Positions 10,409 through 23,675 of a DNA stretch of 64,000 bases are shown piece by piece; within the stretch, counting starts at the first letter, position 1; each line of letters begins with the position of its first letter. The DNA lies in the NCBI RefSeq assembly GCF_004379255.2, contig NC_056050.1, forward strand, positions 558,001-622,000. Reading direction: 5' to 3'. The stretch comes from Salvia splendens (Eukaryota > Streptophyta > Magnoliopsida > Lamiales > Lamiaceae). Under the pieces are notes generated by a model, which searched no databases, was not told the origin of the DNA, and worked only from the letters and a program-made list of their open reading frames with translations. A program made the translations under genes and the position numbers.

Positions 10409-11475
10409 TTGATGGAGGAAGATGATTCTTACTTTATCGGTAGAGAAAATATGTGTGAAAAAAGGTAATAACATGCGTGTCACTCTTATATATTTATATT
10501 GTAATGAAATACGAGTGAAAATAATTCTTTGAATTTTTGGGGTGAGTTCCCTAGTTTCCAAAAAAGTGTGAATAAGATAGAAATGAGAAATGACTCGAGA
10601 CTCGTTGTCTATATTGTCCTCATGTACGGTTAATATTATCGTCAGATGTCAAGAGTTGCAACTAAAATCGTTGAGAGCTTCTAACTCTTCACCACCAACT
10701 GTCGAATTAGTTACTCGGATGCCACAATTTTATTTGATTAATAACCATTCGTTTGACTATCAAAAATACGGGCACACTTCAAACGATTTGCAGGACTAGA
10801 TCAAACGATGCAAGGATATTACGCAACAAACAAGTGTTCTTATGTTGTGTTAGGAATCTGATCATAGTCGCGAGCCAAATGGACTGAGCACCATTAGGCT
10901 CGAGCTTGCCTTGTTTACTATCAAATTGAGCTCCAAACGAGCTTTTTTCGAGCCAAATCTCAAATTGCTCGCAAGTAGCTCTGTAATTTACAGCCCGACC
11001 TATGCCTATGGTGTGACCGTGCGGGATGGAGGTTCGATACATATTCCAATGGTGGCATAGAAGTTCAAAAAGATGGAATTTTTTTAGTTACAACATATAA
11101 CTAAACTACTCATTATACTATCATCCTCTTGACAATCTATGTATGTGGTGAAATCTAGATACTACTCCATTATTTATATAGTGCTTTGAAAATCTTACTA
11201 CTCATGAATCATGTGGCTTGTTGAATATTTTTGTAGTACTAATGATTTGTTATTACATGTATATGTATATATTATCATTCCCCAAAAGATTGGTATTCCA
11301 TACAACTAAGTGATGTCTTGCTGGATGTACTGTTGCACAGACATTACTTTTTGTAAAAAAAAAGTTCTGTACAAGAATATTGATGCCCTGTAATAAGATG
11401 CTCCAGCTGTACACACACACATACATAAATATACATATGTTTGCATATTTTATTCTTGGAACTAATTTATTTATA
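10409..11475. other. gene-free stretch downstream of WAK
   Basis: I see no coding exon here. A short segment around 10985-11040 (ending GGAGGTTCGATAC) resembles a Pol III B box and may be a SINE fragment, but no complete unit can be delimited. Confidence 0.4.
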
Positions 11476-11715
11476 CTCCCCCGTCCGCGAATATGAGTCT
11501 CATTTGTTTCCGACACGAGTTTTAAGAAAAGTAGGTAGAAGAAAGTTAGTGAAATAGGGGTCTCACTTGTATATATTAGGTTTAAATGATATGTGAGTGG
11601 AATTAGTTAGTGGAATGTGGAGCCTCTTTACCATTTATAGTAATTATGGACCGAGACACTTATTCGCGGACGGACCAAAATAGAAAAACGGGACTCCTAT
11701 TCGCGGATGAGGGAG
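11476..11715. mobile_element. Stowaway MITE
   Basis: The 240-bp unit has complementary ends CTCCCCCGTCCGCGAATA and CTATTCGCGGATGAGGGAG and is bordered by the TA dinucleotide on both sides, as expected for Tc1/mariner-derived Stowaway elements. Confidence 0.85.
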
Positions 11716-12364
11716 TATTTGGGTGTGACATATCCAATCCAACCACATCTTGCCTGTAATTATCAGTACATACAATTTCTATCCATGTTTCATTAAGTTC
11801 TTATGATTTAATATAGATTTGAGAATCTTCTAATAACTTCCTTTGTAGGGATTAAAAAATGGCACTGAACTTCTTTCATTGACAAGTTTTTGGAATGAAG
11901 TTGTTAGAATCCCAAGATTAATTAGTTATGTGGATTACTTCTGACCTATAACTGGATATATTATATAGATACATATGAAAGGTAATATTTCATGTAGTTT
12001 CATATTTTCAATATATAAACCGTACTCCTTCGTCCGTTATTAAACGTATTATTTTGTTATTATAAGATGTCTTTCATTACATTGTCATATTTGACTTCAA
12101 CTATATTTGGTAAAAAAATCTCATATTCCGCTAACTCGTTTTATTTATATTCATTATAAAATTTATATAAAAATGAAACTAAATTTTTGATTAACTTTTT
12201 CCACTCAAATCTGTGTTAATTCCAAATGGACAATTAATCATTGACGAAAAAAATAGCTAATAAAAGCTCAAGATTATTTATCTTGAACCAATTTTAGCAT
12301 GTGATTAGATCTACGAAGATTCTAGAATTAGACATACGATATATAAATTTCACGTTGTGCATTG

Positions 12365-13102
12365 CACTGGCAGATTCAATTAAGAATAAGAGGGTACCAT
12401 TGTATCCCCAAAATATGGAAGTAGCTTAGTGATATATGCATCACCCTTCCACAGCACTGACCTGGGATCGATCCCTCCAAAGCACGTTTTTGGCCTCAGA
12501 CACATTTCTGTCTATTTAGACATATTTTAATTGTTTAAACTTTAAACATAATCATTTATTAATTGTTTGCTCATTTACTTCATATAGTTTCTAATTATTT
12601 GATCAAATATAGCTATATAGTTGAATATAATTTAGACATATTTTAATTCTCAGGCGCATTTCTGTCTATTTAGACATATTTTAATTGTTTAAACTTTAAA
12701 CATAATCATTTATTAACTGTTTGCCCATTTACTTCATATAGTTTCTAATTATTTGATCAAATATAGCTATATACTTGAATATAATCTTTATTGTATTTAT
12801 AATCACTATTATGCTCATACTTGAGATTATATAGAAAATATGATGCATTGTATTTTTAGTTTAAATATTTTCAACTTTCTATAAGCTAATATAAATTCTT
12901 TGTTATATAAATATCTAAAAAAACTTATAATTTAATACTGAAATTTTTCAAGTAATAGCCCTAAAAATAATTATTTTTATTTAATGGAATGACTTGATAG
13001 AAAAATTGACATAGCCGAAAAAATATCGATTCAATTTTATATTTTCAAGTGAATATAATTATTTATCGCACCCCCAATATGAAATTTCTGGATCCGCCAC
13101 TG
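12365..13102. mobile_element. non-autonomous hAT element with tRNA-like promoter boxes and internal duplication
   Basis: The element begins CACTGGCAGATTCAA and ends CTGGATCCGCCACTG (12 of 15 complementary) and has a perfect 8-bp target duplication GTGCATTG at 12357-12364 and 13103-13110. Inside, 12425-12475 resembles Pol III A and B boxes (TAGCTTAGTG; GGGATCGATCCC). From 12501 a 154-bp unit is repeated in tandem (second copy from 12655). No transposase is present. Confidence 0.82.
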
Positions 13103-13110
13103 GTGCATTG

Positions 13111-14895
13111 TCTCGAATATTTAATTAACTCGAACCATTTATGGCCGGTAACGAGTACATAGATGCTACATCCAGTGAAATAAGACGCACAATGTATATA
13201 TTACACGGGGTGCAGTGTATCGAATACGTGATCATAGCCACTAAGGAGTGGAAAAAAAGGAAAGGTGAAAGGGATCCAATGAAAGTTGAAGGAGATTGGT
13301 GGTTATAGTAAAAAGAATCAAATGGAATAGAAAAAGTAGTAGCATGCTTTTCTGAAATTAGGCTGTGAGAAAGAGAGACAAAATAAGGTGACTCTGATTC
13401 CTTCTTTAATTCCAATCCTTTATTGCAAACGATTTTTTTTCATGTGCAGCTGTTACCATAGTTTCATGTATCACATCCTTTCTATTATTGAAGTCTTAAT
13501 TTGTTGTATTTCATGTTTTGTGTTTAAATCTTGGCTTGTGAGAAAGACTTCTATCTACTTGCATGATTTGGAGAATTGTAAATTATTTAGGTCATTAAGT
13601 AGATAGTCGTCGACTTCGCAAGATATAGATGGTACAGTGATTATCGCTGGTAATGAATGTCGATCGAAGACCAGAAGTGAACACTATATCTCATAAGATT
13701 ATCATGAAGGCAAAGCTGATGCACCGTGGTTTCAGTGACATATCCAAAAACTGAATTTAATGGATTGTTTTCGGCCCTCATGGTCCGGTATACGACTTTA
13801 TATCGTAGAAGAACAAAGTAAATTAGTAAATCAAAAGACAAGGATTCCATTTAAAATCTCTCCAATAATATCTCACTATATTGTGAACACAAGGTGACAA
13901 TTAAAGAAATTTTAGTGACATTTGGAGAGATAAAAGAGAGAGAGGATAGTGCATATAATAGTAACAATACAATCAATTATTGGAATAGATTTCAATTTCG
14001 AATCAATCAATTAAAATCACGTAATAGCGACATGCTACATGAGGCAAATATTATATTATTGCGTCCATTTTTCGTTATCTTCTCATCCCACTTTAGTAAA
14101 TAACCATGCCGTTTTCTAGAGATCTTTTTGTTCAAATAATTCTTTATTTATTTCATACACTATTATAATAGTATGAGAAAAATATTGTACGCAATCCTTC
14201 TTTCTTTTCATTTATAAAGAGAAATTCGTGATGCTACAATGAAAGCTACCTGTAAATATGTTGTAAGAATCATTCCTATAAAAAAAACACTACTCTTTCA
14301 TTTTTATCCATAATAATTTAAATTGCATTTTTTGTCATACAATATTCTAATAATTTATTTTATTATCTTTCTTTTCTTTTATTAATTTTACATTAAAATT
14401 GAGAGGAGAATAGAGAGTGTCGGCATGAATGGTATCAACAATTTTAGATAAGTTAATCAATAATATCTCAAGAAATTAAAAAAGTCAAAGCAATTATAGC
14501 AACCAGACTTACACATTTCTCCAATCAGAAAAATCATACCTTGATTGCTCACCAAATGAATAAGTACTGTCACACATTAAATAAAACTAAGCACAAATTT
14601 CAAAACCTATCAGGTTTTTCTGCACTGAAATATTTACTTCTAAAAATATAAAAATCATACACAAATCCCACAATTTTCTATTTTGAAACCAACATACTCA
14701 AATTTGTTGCTCCACAAAATGCAATGTTACCTAATTTAAGTACTCAAAAAGCCAATAATTAAATATATGCACACAAATATTAATCATTTTTTTACCCTAA
14801 CCTATGATAAAAAATTGAGAAGGTAAAAAAAATACTACCAAGCAAGGAGAAATACAGAAATGGTGGTGCAAACTCTTCAAGAATTTTTATTGTAA
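13111..14895. other. gene-free, AT-rich stretch downstream of TCP15
   Basis: Only short chance ORFs are present on either strand. The last part presumably contains the 3'UTR of the TCP gene that ends at 14896. I see no transposon ends. Confidence 0.5.
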
Positions 14896-16134
14896 TTATT
14901 GTGAATCTTTTGCCGTTTCGTCGTCCTCGCCGCTGTCGCTTTGTTGCAGTTGACTCTGGTGGTGCTGATGGTGGTGGTGATCCAAATTCATGCCGAGATC
15001 AATTCCGTTATGGTTGTTGTTGTTGTTATTATTATACGCGTTTATGGACGCAAGCATTCCCATATTAGTCTCGGTCACGCCTAGGCCCAGTTGATGAACC
15101 GGCGGTTGTTGTTGTTGTTGCTGCAAAACCATCGACCCAAGTTGAACCGGGCTGAACCGGCCGGCTCCTTGGAACTCGAAGCCGCCTATCCTCTGCGCCG
15201 AGGCTGACGGTGCCTTGTACTGCCACTCTTGCTGCCCGGCTGCCGTCGCGGCGGCGCTCCCGGTAACCGGGAGCATCCAGAAGGCGTTCCCGACATTGGC
15301 GGCGGCAGGGGCCACCGCCCACATGGCGGGAGCCTGGATGTAGCTCGACGGCTGCAACGAACCGGGTTTATGCTCCTGACCCGGTTCTTGATCGTGGCCG
15401 CCGGCTCTCCCCGGTTTAGGGGAGGTAGCGCCACTGGCGTCTTCCCTAAACCGTTTCTTGAGGTAATTCTCATCCGGCTCCTGGCCGAAATGGGTGCCGG
15501 CTGCGAGCTGGTGGTGGAAACCGAGCATGCCGGCGGCGCCGCCGAGGAAGAGTGGCGCGGACTTCGACGGCGGGGCGGCGAAGGTGGCGCCGCTGCTGCG
15601 CATCGAGACGTTGAGCGTCGAGAAGTTGGCGGGGATGGTGCCGGTCCCTGTGGCGGCGATGATGGCCGGCTCGGCCTGGTGGAGGAGCCACTCGATGGTC
15701 TCGCCGTCCGACTTGTGGCCCAGCTCCCGGGTGAGCTGGAAGACGCGAGCGGCGCAAAGGGCAGGCATCCTTATGCGCCGCCCGCGGCCGTCCACTTTGG
15801 TGTGGCGGTCCTTGGACGGTTTCTTGGCAACCAGTTTATTATTATTATTATTACTGGTCGCCAAGCCGCCACTGCTGCTGTTGGTATTGTTGTCGTTGCT
15901 ATTAGGAATTGCGACGAGAGCAGTAGTGGGAGCGGCGGAAGAAGCAGAAGAGGGAGAGTGGGATAAGTTTCTTGGTTGTTGGAGAGAGATGGAGCCCATC
16001 AATGGACCATGGGGTGGGGCTGAACCGGGTTCGGTTTGACTTTGGAGGTGGAGGTGGAGGTGGCGGCGGTGATCGGCGGAGTTGGAATTGTTATTGGGTG
16101 CTTGATTTTTGGGGTGTGGCTCCATAAATTCCAT
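14896..16134 (-). CDS. TCP15: class I TCP transcription factor, TCP15 type
   Basis: Class I TCP proteins bind GTGGGNCC-type sites in the nucleus and promote cell growth and gibberellin/cytokinin responses. The single-exon frame encodes 412 residues. The TCP domain spans about 107-161: basic region [20 protein letters not shown], then two helices containing [18 protein letters not shown]. It includes the class I cysteine (PALCAARVF) implicated in redox control. After the domain, the stretches [38 protein letters not shown] and FWMLPV follow the order I know from Arabidopsis TCP15, so I assign TCP15 rather than TCP14 or TCP8. Poly-Gln, poly-Asn and His-rich tracts fill the C-terminus. The start could be the first Met or the Met three codons later. 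The 5' flank is pyrimidine-rich in the sense direction. Confidence 0.92.
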   Translation of the reverse strand: MEFMEPHPKNQAPNNNSNSADHRRHLHLHLQSQTEPGSAPPHGPLMGSISLQQPRNLSHSPSSASSAAPTTALVAIPNSNDNNTNSSSGGLATSNNNNNKLVAKKPSKDRHTKVDGRGRRIRMPALCAARVFQLTRELGHKSDGETIEWLLHQAEPAIIAATGTGTIPANFSTLNVSMRSSGATFAAPPSKSAPLFLGGAAGMLGFHHQLAAGTHFGQEPDENYLKKRFREDASGATSPKPGRAGGHDQEPGQEHKPGSLQPSSYIQAPAMWAVAPAAANVGNAFWMLPVTGSAAATAAGQQEWQYKAPSASAQRIGGFEFQGAGRFSPVQLGSMVLQQQQQQPPVHQLGLGVTETNMGMLASINAYNNNNNNNHNGIDLGMNLDHHHHQHHQSQLQQSDSGEDDETAKDSQ

Positions 16135-16637
16135 TTTTTGGGGAGAGAGAAAACAGGTTTTTCAAGAAAACATGGCTCCAATCATGGAAGCCGTTGAAGA
16201 ATGCACAGAGAGAAGGATGCAGATTTTGATGAGAGGCAACTGAACAAGTGGAAGAAATTGGTGGAGCTATTTCTCTCTTTTATTTTCCACCAATTTCTCT
16301 CTTTTATTTTATCTTATTTTATTTCTCTGCTTCTCCTTCCTTTGTGAATGGTGATTGACTGGTGTCTTTGGAGAGAGAAAGAGAAGCACAAAAAGGATGA
16401 ATAAATGAGAGCAGAAGAGGAGCCCAGCCGTGGGTCATTCATCACAGACACACTGCATATTAGCTGGCTAAGCTTGCGCCTTCCTTTTCCATTTATATTA
16501 AGTATATTTACAATACTGAAACTATTACTTCATGGGGTCAAATCCAATTAAATTGGTAGTATAATATTTTAGAGATTACTTTCGTTCAAATTATGAAGTA
16601 TTTTTAATTTATTGAAAATGAATATATAAATACTAAA

Positions 16638-16873
16638 GGGCAAAATTGGTGCGGCTCATTTTATGATTTTGGTCATATATTTTATCTTTTGAATTTTTTG
16701 TCCTGTACATTTCAAATCGGATCACAATTGGTCACAATTCCGTTAATATTTAAAAGATAAAGTTTATGACCAATTGTGATTCGTTTTGAAATGTACAGGA
16801 CCAAAAAATTCAAAAGATAAAGTTTAGGAACAAAATCATAAAATGTGCATATGTTCAGGACCAATTTTGACAT
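16638..16873. mobile_element. fold-back (hairpin) MITE
   Basis: The two arms (about 16638-16740 and 16765-16873) are near-perfect inverted copies; for example ATCTTTTGAATTTTTTG and CAAAAAATTCAAAAGAT. The transcript would fold into a long hairpin. No clear target duplication was found, so the superfamily is left open. Confidence 0.7.
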
Positions 16874-16894
16874 TTACTCTATATTAAACTAGTA

Positions 16895-17130
16895 TTCTCT
16901 CTGTCTCAAGAAAGTTGAGTGGCTTCATTTCTTGCACTCGTTTTGAAAAAATCGTAATAATTAGTTATAGTGAATAAATAGTAAAGTAAAATCGAGAATA
17001 ACGTAGATAAGAGTCTTCTCTATATTATTTTCGATTTTACTTTACTATTTATCCACTCTAACTATTTTTATGATTTTTTAAAAATGAATGCAAAAAATGA
17101 AGCGACTCAACTTTCTTAGGACATATGGAA
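16895..17130. mobile_element. Stowaway MITE
   Basis: TTCTCTCTGTCTCAAGAAAG and the complementary CTTTCTTAGGACATATGGAA form the ends, flanked by TA. The inner arms are also complementary (ATCGAGAATAACG region against TTATTTTCGAT). Confidence 0.75.
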
Positions 17131-17642
17131 TAGTATTAAGTTTAGCTAAATTATATTCTCTCATCTCAAAAGAGTAGTATTTTGTCATTTTTGTTTGTCC
17201 AACAATAAGAGTTTTATTTCATTTTTACCATAAATAATAAATAGATTCCACGTTTCACCAACATTCTCTCGTTCCATTTAAGTATGCTGATTTTTTCAAT
17301 TTAATTTGAATAAAATCTTAACAACTAAATTGGAGTATTATTACATGTGTTTCTCGATTGGTGATCATTACTGGGAAAATTCAAAATTTCACACTCTGTA
17401 GATCAGAAATTGACACTTTGTCTCGTTGCTTTTAAAATAATTGTCGCATGGAGAAATGCAAACGCATTACAAGTTTAAATACTGATTATTATTAATATAC
17501 TATTAATGTTTAATAAAATTGTATTCAATCTCCAAATTAAATGTCAATTAATTAAGCCTTATGTTTAGTTACAAATGAAGAGCTCTTCATATCAATGTTA
17601 TAGTAAAATTTAAAATTCAAGTCAGCCAAGCCCAACATTTAA

Positions 17643-18475
17643 GAGAAATTTCGGAATATGGGTTTAAATTCGCTGATCTTTCGAGATAAGGGATTCGATT
17701 CGCTTACCTTTCGAAATATGGGTCCAAGACATGCGAATTTTTCGGAATAAGGGTTTTACACCTTTTTATATTTATTCTCTTCATTTTTCTTATTATTTCC
17801 CTTCCAATAATTATAGATTTACTAAACTATCCTTTAACCCATCTCTCAAAAATTTCATTTTACCTCTCCGTGTTACTAGATTTTCTGGAAACTAGCCCGG
17901 ATTAATCAAGTTCACTGGTCTAAATGAAGAAAGGAATAGATTGTTCAAATTCCAAATGGTACTGCTTAATGTGAACAAGTTGTATTTTATATTCCATCAC
18001 AACCCTTTCTTTTCTCAATCAACTTAAAAATCAGTTTACAATGTTACATAGTATTGACAATTGATGAAATACCATATGACTCTAATGTTGTTAATGTTAA
18101 TGCAGCTTAACGTCGGTATATTTTATATGACCATTTACTGGATATTGATAGGAATTCATGCTTCTTAATTATGCGTAGTGAATCATCACTCTCTCGTGAG
18201 AATTTGAGAGAGAAGATTGACTTTTAAGAGTGGAGCGCAAATAGTTTGGAGGGAGGTAAAATGAAATTTTTGAGAGATGGTTAAAGGATAGTTTAGTAAA
18301 TCTATAATTATTGAAAGGGAAATAATAAGAAAAATGAAGAGAATAAATATAAAAAGGTGTAAAACCTTTATTCCGAAAAATTCGCATGTCTCGGACCCAT
18401 ATGTCGAAAGGTAAGCGAATTGAATCCCGTATCTCGAAAGGTCAGCGAATTTAAACCCATATTCCGAAATTTCTC
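17643..18475. mobile_element. Mutator-like MITE with long terminal inverted repeats (copy 1)
   Basis: The 833-bp element has inverted repeats of roughly 230 bp starting GAGAAATTTCGGAATATGGG. A perfect 9-bp target duplication AACATTTAA lies at 17634-17642 and 18476-18484, the Mutator-like signature. The centre has no ORF of note. It is closely related to the element at 19898. Confidence 0.9.
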
Positions 18476-18484
18476 AACATTTAA

Positions 18485-19888
18485 TTCGTAAAGCAAAGGG
18501 CTTTCTTGGCTGTCATAAAATCGAAGATCAAGGAGATGTATCCAACAAATTTGAAAGAAGTTCGAATATCAAATGAAATACAATATTTTGGTTTCAAGAC
18601 TAATTTGCTAAATATACTTTTTATTGGAATTTTCAAAATTTGTTTGTGATATTAGAAATATTTTGTCGTGTTTCTTTTCTAATATATTATATAAAAAGAA
18701 AAGGGATGCGATTATCATGTTAATAATTGTATGATGAGAAGGCGGCTAAAGATATTCGAAGGAGTGAAGGTTGGAAAATAGACTATGAAAAAATTATGAA
18801 GATTAGGAGACATTCTCAACCCAAAGTTTAGGCTAAAGTCTTTGTCTAGCTTTTGTTGCTTTCATTTATATATTTTTTTAATCCAACAAATGTTACTTAT
18901 TAGATTAGGATGACTGATTTTCTATGTTCATTCATTAATTATTGTATATTAAAAGATGTGATAAGGACCAATCCGATATGTTTGATTTTCAATATGCTAT
19001 TATGATTGCTCTTATTATTGTTGTTATAACAAAATAAAATTGCTCTTACTATACAACGACAATTAAAGAGATTGTTAGCTAGGATATTGGCATATGGACA
19101 CAATCATTATGGAATTAAAAAATTTAAATCTTATTAAAAAACTTAATAAAGTGTACAATAATTTGTGTATATACCCACACTTTTTTTTGTAAAGATGCAT
19201 ACCTTTCTAATGTTTTTTGTGTACATTAGAAATTGTTATACTTACAATATACAATAAGGGTTTTTGTATTTTGTTAATGATTAATAGTGCTATAAAATGT
19301 CCTTCGCTTTAATTTTCCATTAAAAAACCCTTAATTTTCAGCATTTTTCATAAAATATTTCGAATCGTTCATTTTCTATACAAAAACCCTCAAACTCTCG
19401 GCATTTTTCATAAATTGCTCCAAATCTTCGATATAATATAAAATTTGGTGACAGAAAGTTAACTCATTTTTTTAAGGCAGATCGATTCGTCATATATAAA
19501 ATGATTGAACTCCATATAAAAGCGAACTCGGAAAAAATATGATGGTTTCAAACTCAAAGGAGATAGAAAGATAGAGAAGTGGCAAGTTATACTAATAAAT
19601 ATACATCTATCAAAAATCAAAAAGTAGATATGAAAAAATTGAATTTGAAAGTGATGTGTGTATTCTAGTTGAAATGAGAGAGATGAAGATGGAGCAATGA
19701 AGGTGACAAATCATAAGTTTGAATAAATGAGTCCATTTCTTTCTGGCAAAAAGCTAAGGTTGGCCAACTCAGCCAAACGCATTGCAACAAAATCAACATC
19801 TCATCCCTACCCCTATCCCCACCTAACTCCCACTTTTATTTTTATTTTTTCTTATGTATTTTATTAAACAAAAATCTTTAGTGTCCCA
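18485..19888. other. gene-free stretch between the two Mutator-like MITEs
   Basis: AT-rich sequence without a supportable ORF or recognisable element ends. Confidence 0.5.
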
Positions 19889-19897
19889 ATTATTTTT

Positions 19898-20787
19898 GAG
19901 AAATTTCGGAATATGGGTTTAAATTCGCTGACCTTTCGAGATAAGGGATTCAATTCGCTTACCTTTCAAAATATGGGTCTGAGACATGCGAATTTTTCGG
20001 AATAAGGGTTTTACACCTTTTTATATTTATTCTCTTCATTTTTCTTATTATTTCCCTTTCAATAATTATAGAATTACTAAACTATCCTTTAATCCATCTC
20101 TAAAAAATTTCATTTTACCAACCTCCAAGCGATTTGCGCTCCACTCTTAAAAGTCAATCTTCTCTCTCAAATTATGCGGTTTTGTGTTTGAAGCCTTTTT
20201 TTCGTTTTCTAATTTTGATGTATTTGATCTGTTCATGTAATTTTATTAGTTCTTGTAATTGATCTGTTTGTGTAATTCTAATAAAACAGAGGCAGCAAAA
20301 CCAATTAGGAAGAATGATCTGCAATTTTCCAATGAGAAGTAGGAGAAATTCAGAGGTTTAATATCAAATTTGAAGCGCATGATTAATAGAATTAATAGGA
20401 TGAAATTAGTTCATTTTTTTCTGCAATTCTTAACTTTTATATATATTGTTATGGACATTTGAAGAATCATTCATTCCTTATTTTTGTATCAGCGGAGGCG
20501 GAGTGAACGTGAGAATTTGAGAGAAGATTGACTTTAAAGAGTGGAGCGCAAATCGTTTGGAGGGAGGTAAAATGAAATTTTTTAGAGATGAGTTAAATGA
20601 TAGTTTAGTAAATCTATAATTATTGGAAGGGAAATAATAAGAAAAATGAAGAGAATAAATATAAAAAGGTGTAAAACCCTTATTCCGAAAAAATCGCATG
20701 TCTCGGATCCATATTTCGAAAGGTAAGCGAATTGAATCCCTTATCTCGAAAGGTCAGCGAATTTAAACCCATATTCCGAAATTTCTC
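19898..20787. mobile_element. Mutator-like MITE with long terminal inverted repeats (copy 2)
   Basis: The ends are nearly the same as those of the element at 17643, but the centre is different. The flanking 9-mers ATTATTTTT and TTTATTTTT agree at 8 of 9 positions. The element is 890 bp with no transposase. Both copies lie in the TCP15-invertase interval. Confidence 0.87.
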
Positions 20788-21340
20788 TTTATTTTTATTT
20801 TATTTGAGGTGGGGTCATATTTTATTCTATTTCCGCATTCTATATTCCATCAATTTTTTTGTGTCTCAACTATTTATAAGAGACTATGGTCTTTCTTAAA
20901 TGATTTACATTGTCATGTCGTTAGATTAAGAAAGAGGAAACTTCATATTAATTCTATTGCTAACTAAATTAATTTCAAACTATGTTAACTAAATTAATTT
21001 CAAACTTTATTGTAACCATCATTAAGATATGAACACAAAGAGACTTTAAAAGCATTCAAATTTCAAGCAAGATATTGACTGCAAATACATCAAATGCAAA
21101 AACAAACAAACCCTTTTTCAATAACACAAAGCACATATAAATCAAATTGTCTTCTTTTATTTGGAAAATCAAGGGAAGAGATTAAAAGTCTTGCTAAACA
21201 CTAATTTACACCCAAATCATGAAACCAAACCTACAAATAAGGAGAGAGAAATCGCCAAAGAATCATAGTTCCGATTTCAACGAAGCAAAACGGCGTCTCT
21301 CGTCTCTCTAACTTGAACTCGAACACGCTGCACCCTTCGA

Positions 21341-23675
21341 TCAGCAGGTCCACGACGAGGATCTCTTGAGCACGGGCTTCATCTGCTTGTCCTCTTCGAG
21401 CGAGATCATGCCCAAGTGCGAGGGGTCCTCGAGCATCATCTTTGCCACAAGGTATCCGGCAATGGACCATGTCTGGTATTTTCTTGCTTGCTTCCCAATG
21501 TATCTTCCTAGCTTCCCGTCATAGTACTCGGGCCAGCTATCCTTCAGCAAGCGGCTCTCTGCAAGGTCGATTGCTCGTCTCGCGATTTGTGGGCGTCCAG
21601 TTTTGATGCACGCAGCTGTTAGCAACCATAGAAGCACTGCTCCAAATATGCAAATGAAAGAGTTTAGCAAAAACATGTAAGAGTGTTGAGTGAATGGATC
21701 TGGACATGTTTGCGTTTTATCGAACAGGGAGTCTCGTGTCAGACTACTGTACAACGGGATAAAGATTCGGGTCCAAACACTAACAAACCCTTTCGACTCA
21801 GGATATCTACATAACTACCGAAGGTTGTTCAAGCGACTAATTCTTGCGTTGAAAACAAAGAGATTGCTCGAGCTCTCGTTTCAATCTAATAATCAACACT
21901 CGACACGCCCTTGATGTTAACAAAAGATCTCAAAGTGTTATAAAAGCCTTGATGTGCGAAACATTTCTATAAGCTAGTGCAAACAACATAGTATGAGGCG
22001 TACTAATATCGATCTTCTTAACTACTAAAGGGATATAAAACATGGATTGCAAGAGATCTAAGAATAAGTAGCGAATAGAGAGAGGAACGTCGACTAACCT
22101 GGCCAAGAACCTCCGTTGTGATAGCTCCATCTCGTGTTCTTTGGATCACATCCGGTCACAATGCGCCACTCGTGGCTCTCAATAGCCGGATAACATATCT
22201 TCAAGGGCATCTCTCCGACAAGCTCCTCCCATCTCTCCTCGAAGAGGTCCATAATTGCGGAAGCTTGTTCGGGGGTGGCAAGGGAGGACAGTATAGCAAC
22301 GCAATTGCCGAGAGCGAACCATCTAAAATCCATCCTCGCAGGGCTAACATTTCCGATGAAGTAACCACCGCGAGTTGGCATGAAGTCGAACACCCAGTCG
22401 GGGATCGAATCAGGAATCACATTGAACTTGTTGACAGCAGTGTGAGAGTATTCCTCGGTTTTGTACCGGTATATGTCGTTCAGTTGTTGAAAATCGAGCC
22501 AGAAGTAGCTCCTCATGTGGTAACTCAAGGCGTGGAGACGCTTCACTATTCTCTCAATGAACTCCTTGCCTTCTGCGTCGTGCTTCAACATGGCTAGAGC
22601 AGCTCGCAGTGCCATAAAGAAGAGTGATTGGATCTCGATCGGGTAGCCATAGATTCCCTGCCAAAATTCAAGATTCGAAATTGATATAAGCATGAATATA
22701 CATCACAAACAAGCACGCTAGATTTCGTCTATAGCAAGGGAGTTGTAAGATATCTCACCATTCTACGATCAATCATCGAGCAACCGTCAGCACACAGCAA
22801 TGTCGGGAATGTATCAAAGCCTTCGGACAGACACAGTGCCAGGATAAGCCTCATCCCCTTCTGGCACTCAGGTGTCTCAGCCAGAGAGAGGTCTCCAGTC
22901 GACTTTGTGTATGCACGGAGTAGAATGATCCACCAGAATCCGGAATCAATCGGAGCCACTCTTCCAATAGCACTTTCACCGAAATCTGCCACAATAGTGT
23001 CAGTTCTGCGAACAGGGTCGTGAAGCACTTTGAAACTAGCCGGCATAGCGCCCTCGCCAAGCTTGAACCGGTCGATTCTCTTCTCCCATCCTTGAAGTTG
23101 AAGCGTCTTTAACAAGAAGTTCTTCACTATATCTGGCTCCCCGTTCATCAAGAAGGCCAACGCACTCGGCACAAAATCACGAACAAACACCTGCAGCAAT
23201 CAACAATTACATATATAAAAAAGATAGTAATGTTTAAGCTGCAAAGATATGCAATTGTCAGCACCTGATCGTAATTCAAGACCTCCTCGGAAGCGTGATC
23301 ATAAGCAGCAATAGTGCCAACTGGCTGGCCACGAAAGTGCACCAACGAGCGCCTGAGGGCTTCCCAAGCATCAGCAACCATTGGATGTGGCTCGAACGAG
23401 TTCCTAGCAGACGAGGCAGGGGTGTCCAACGCTGACCGCCCTGGGGAGTAAGCACTCTCGTAGTGATCCAGACCTCGAGACAGACCAACTGATAGCTCAC
23501 TCAATGACCTCTCATCGAACGACCTCTGCCTCTCAATGTTCAATCTAGGCCTCTCAAGTAGCTTCGAGAGATCATAATCATCCATCTCGGAAATCGAGCA
23601 GTGGGAGCTCACATTCTTGAGCCCCGACTCCACTCCTCCCTTTCCCCCATCAAGAAGAACCTTGACACAATCCAT
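21341..23675 (-). CDS. CINV1: cytosolic alkaline/neutral invertase (GH100), CINV1 type
   Basis: The enzyme hydrolyses sucrose to glucose and fructose in the cytosol. Four exons join with consistent phases: 23675-23265, 23190-22759, 22657-22099 and 21636-21341, giving 565 residues, the usual length of the extraplastidic clade. The N-terminus has no transit peptide and carries the clade's Ser/Arg-rich leader ([15 protein letters not shown]) before [13 protein letters not shown]100 landmarks follow: [20 protein letters not shown] across the first junction, [32 protein letters not shown] at the end of exon 2, [13 protein letters not shown], and [11 protein letters not shown] at the exon 3/4 junction. 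It ends [19 protein letters not shown]. Arabidopsis CINV1 has the same order of segments. No defect is seen. A 5'UTR intron is likely at about 23711-24613 (donor after ATCTCCAAG, acceptor CAG before AGAGTAGC). Confidence 0.95.

Noticed and set aside
15229..15966. Plus-strand 245-codon ORF opposite TCP15
   Set aside because: Gly/Val/Arg-rich shadow of the TCP15 coding strand; no recognisable domain.
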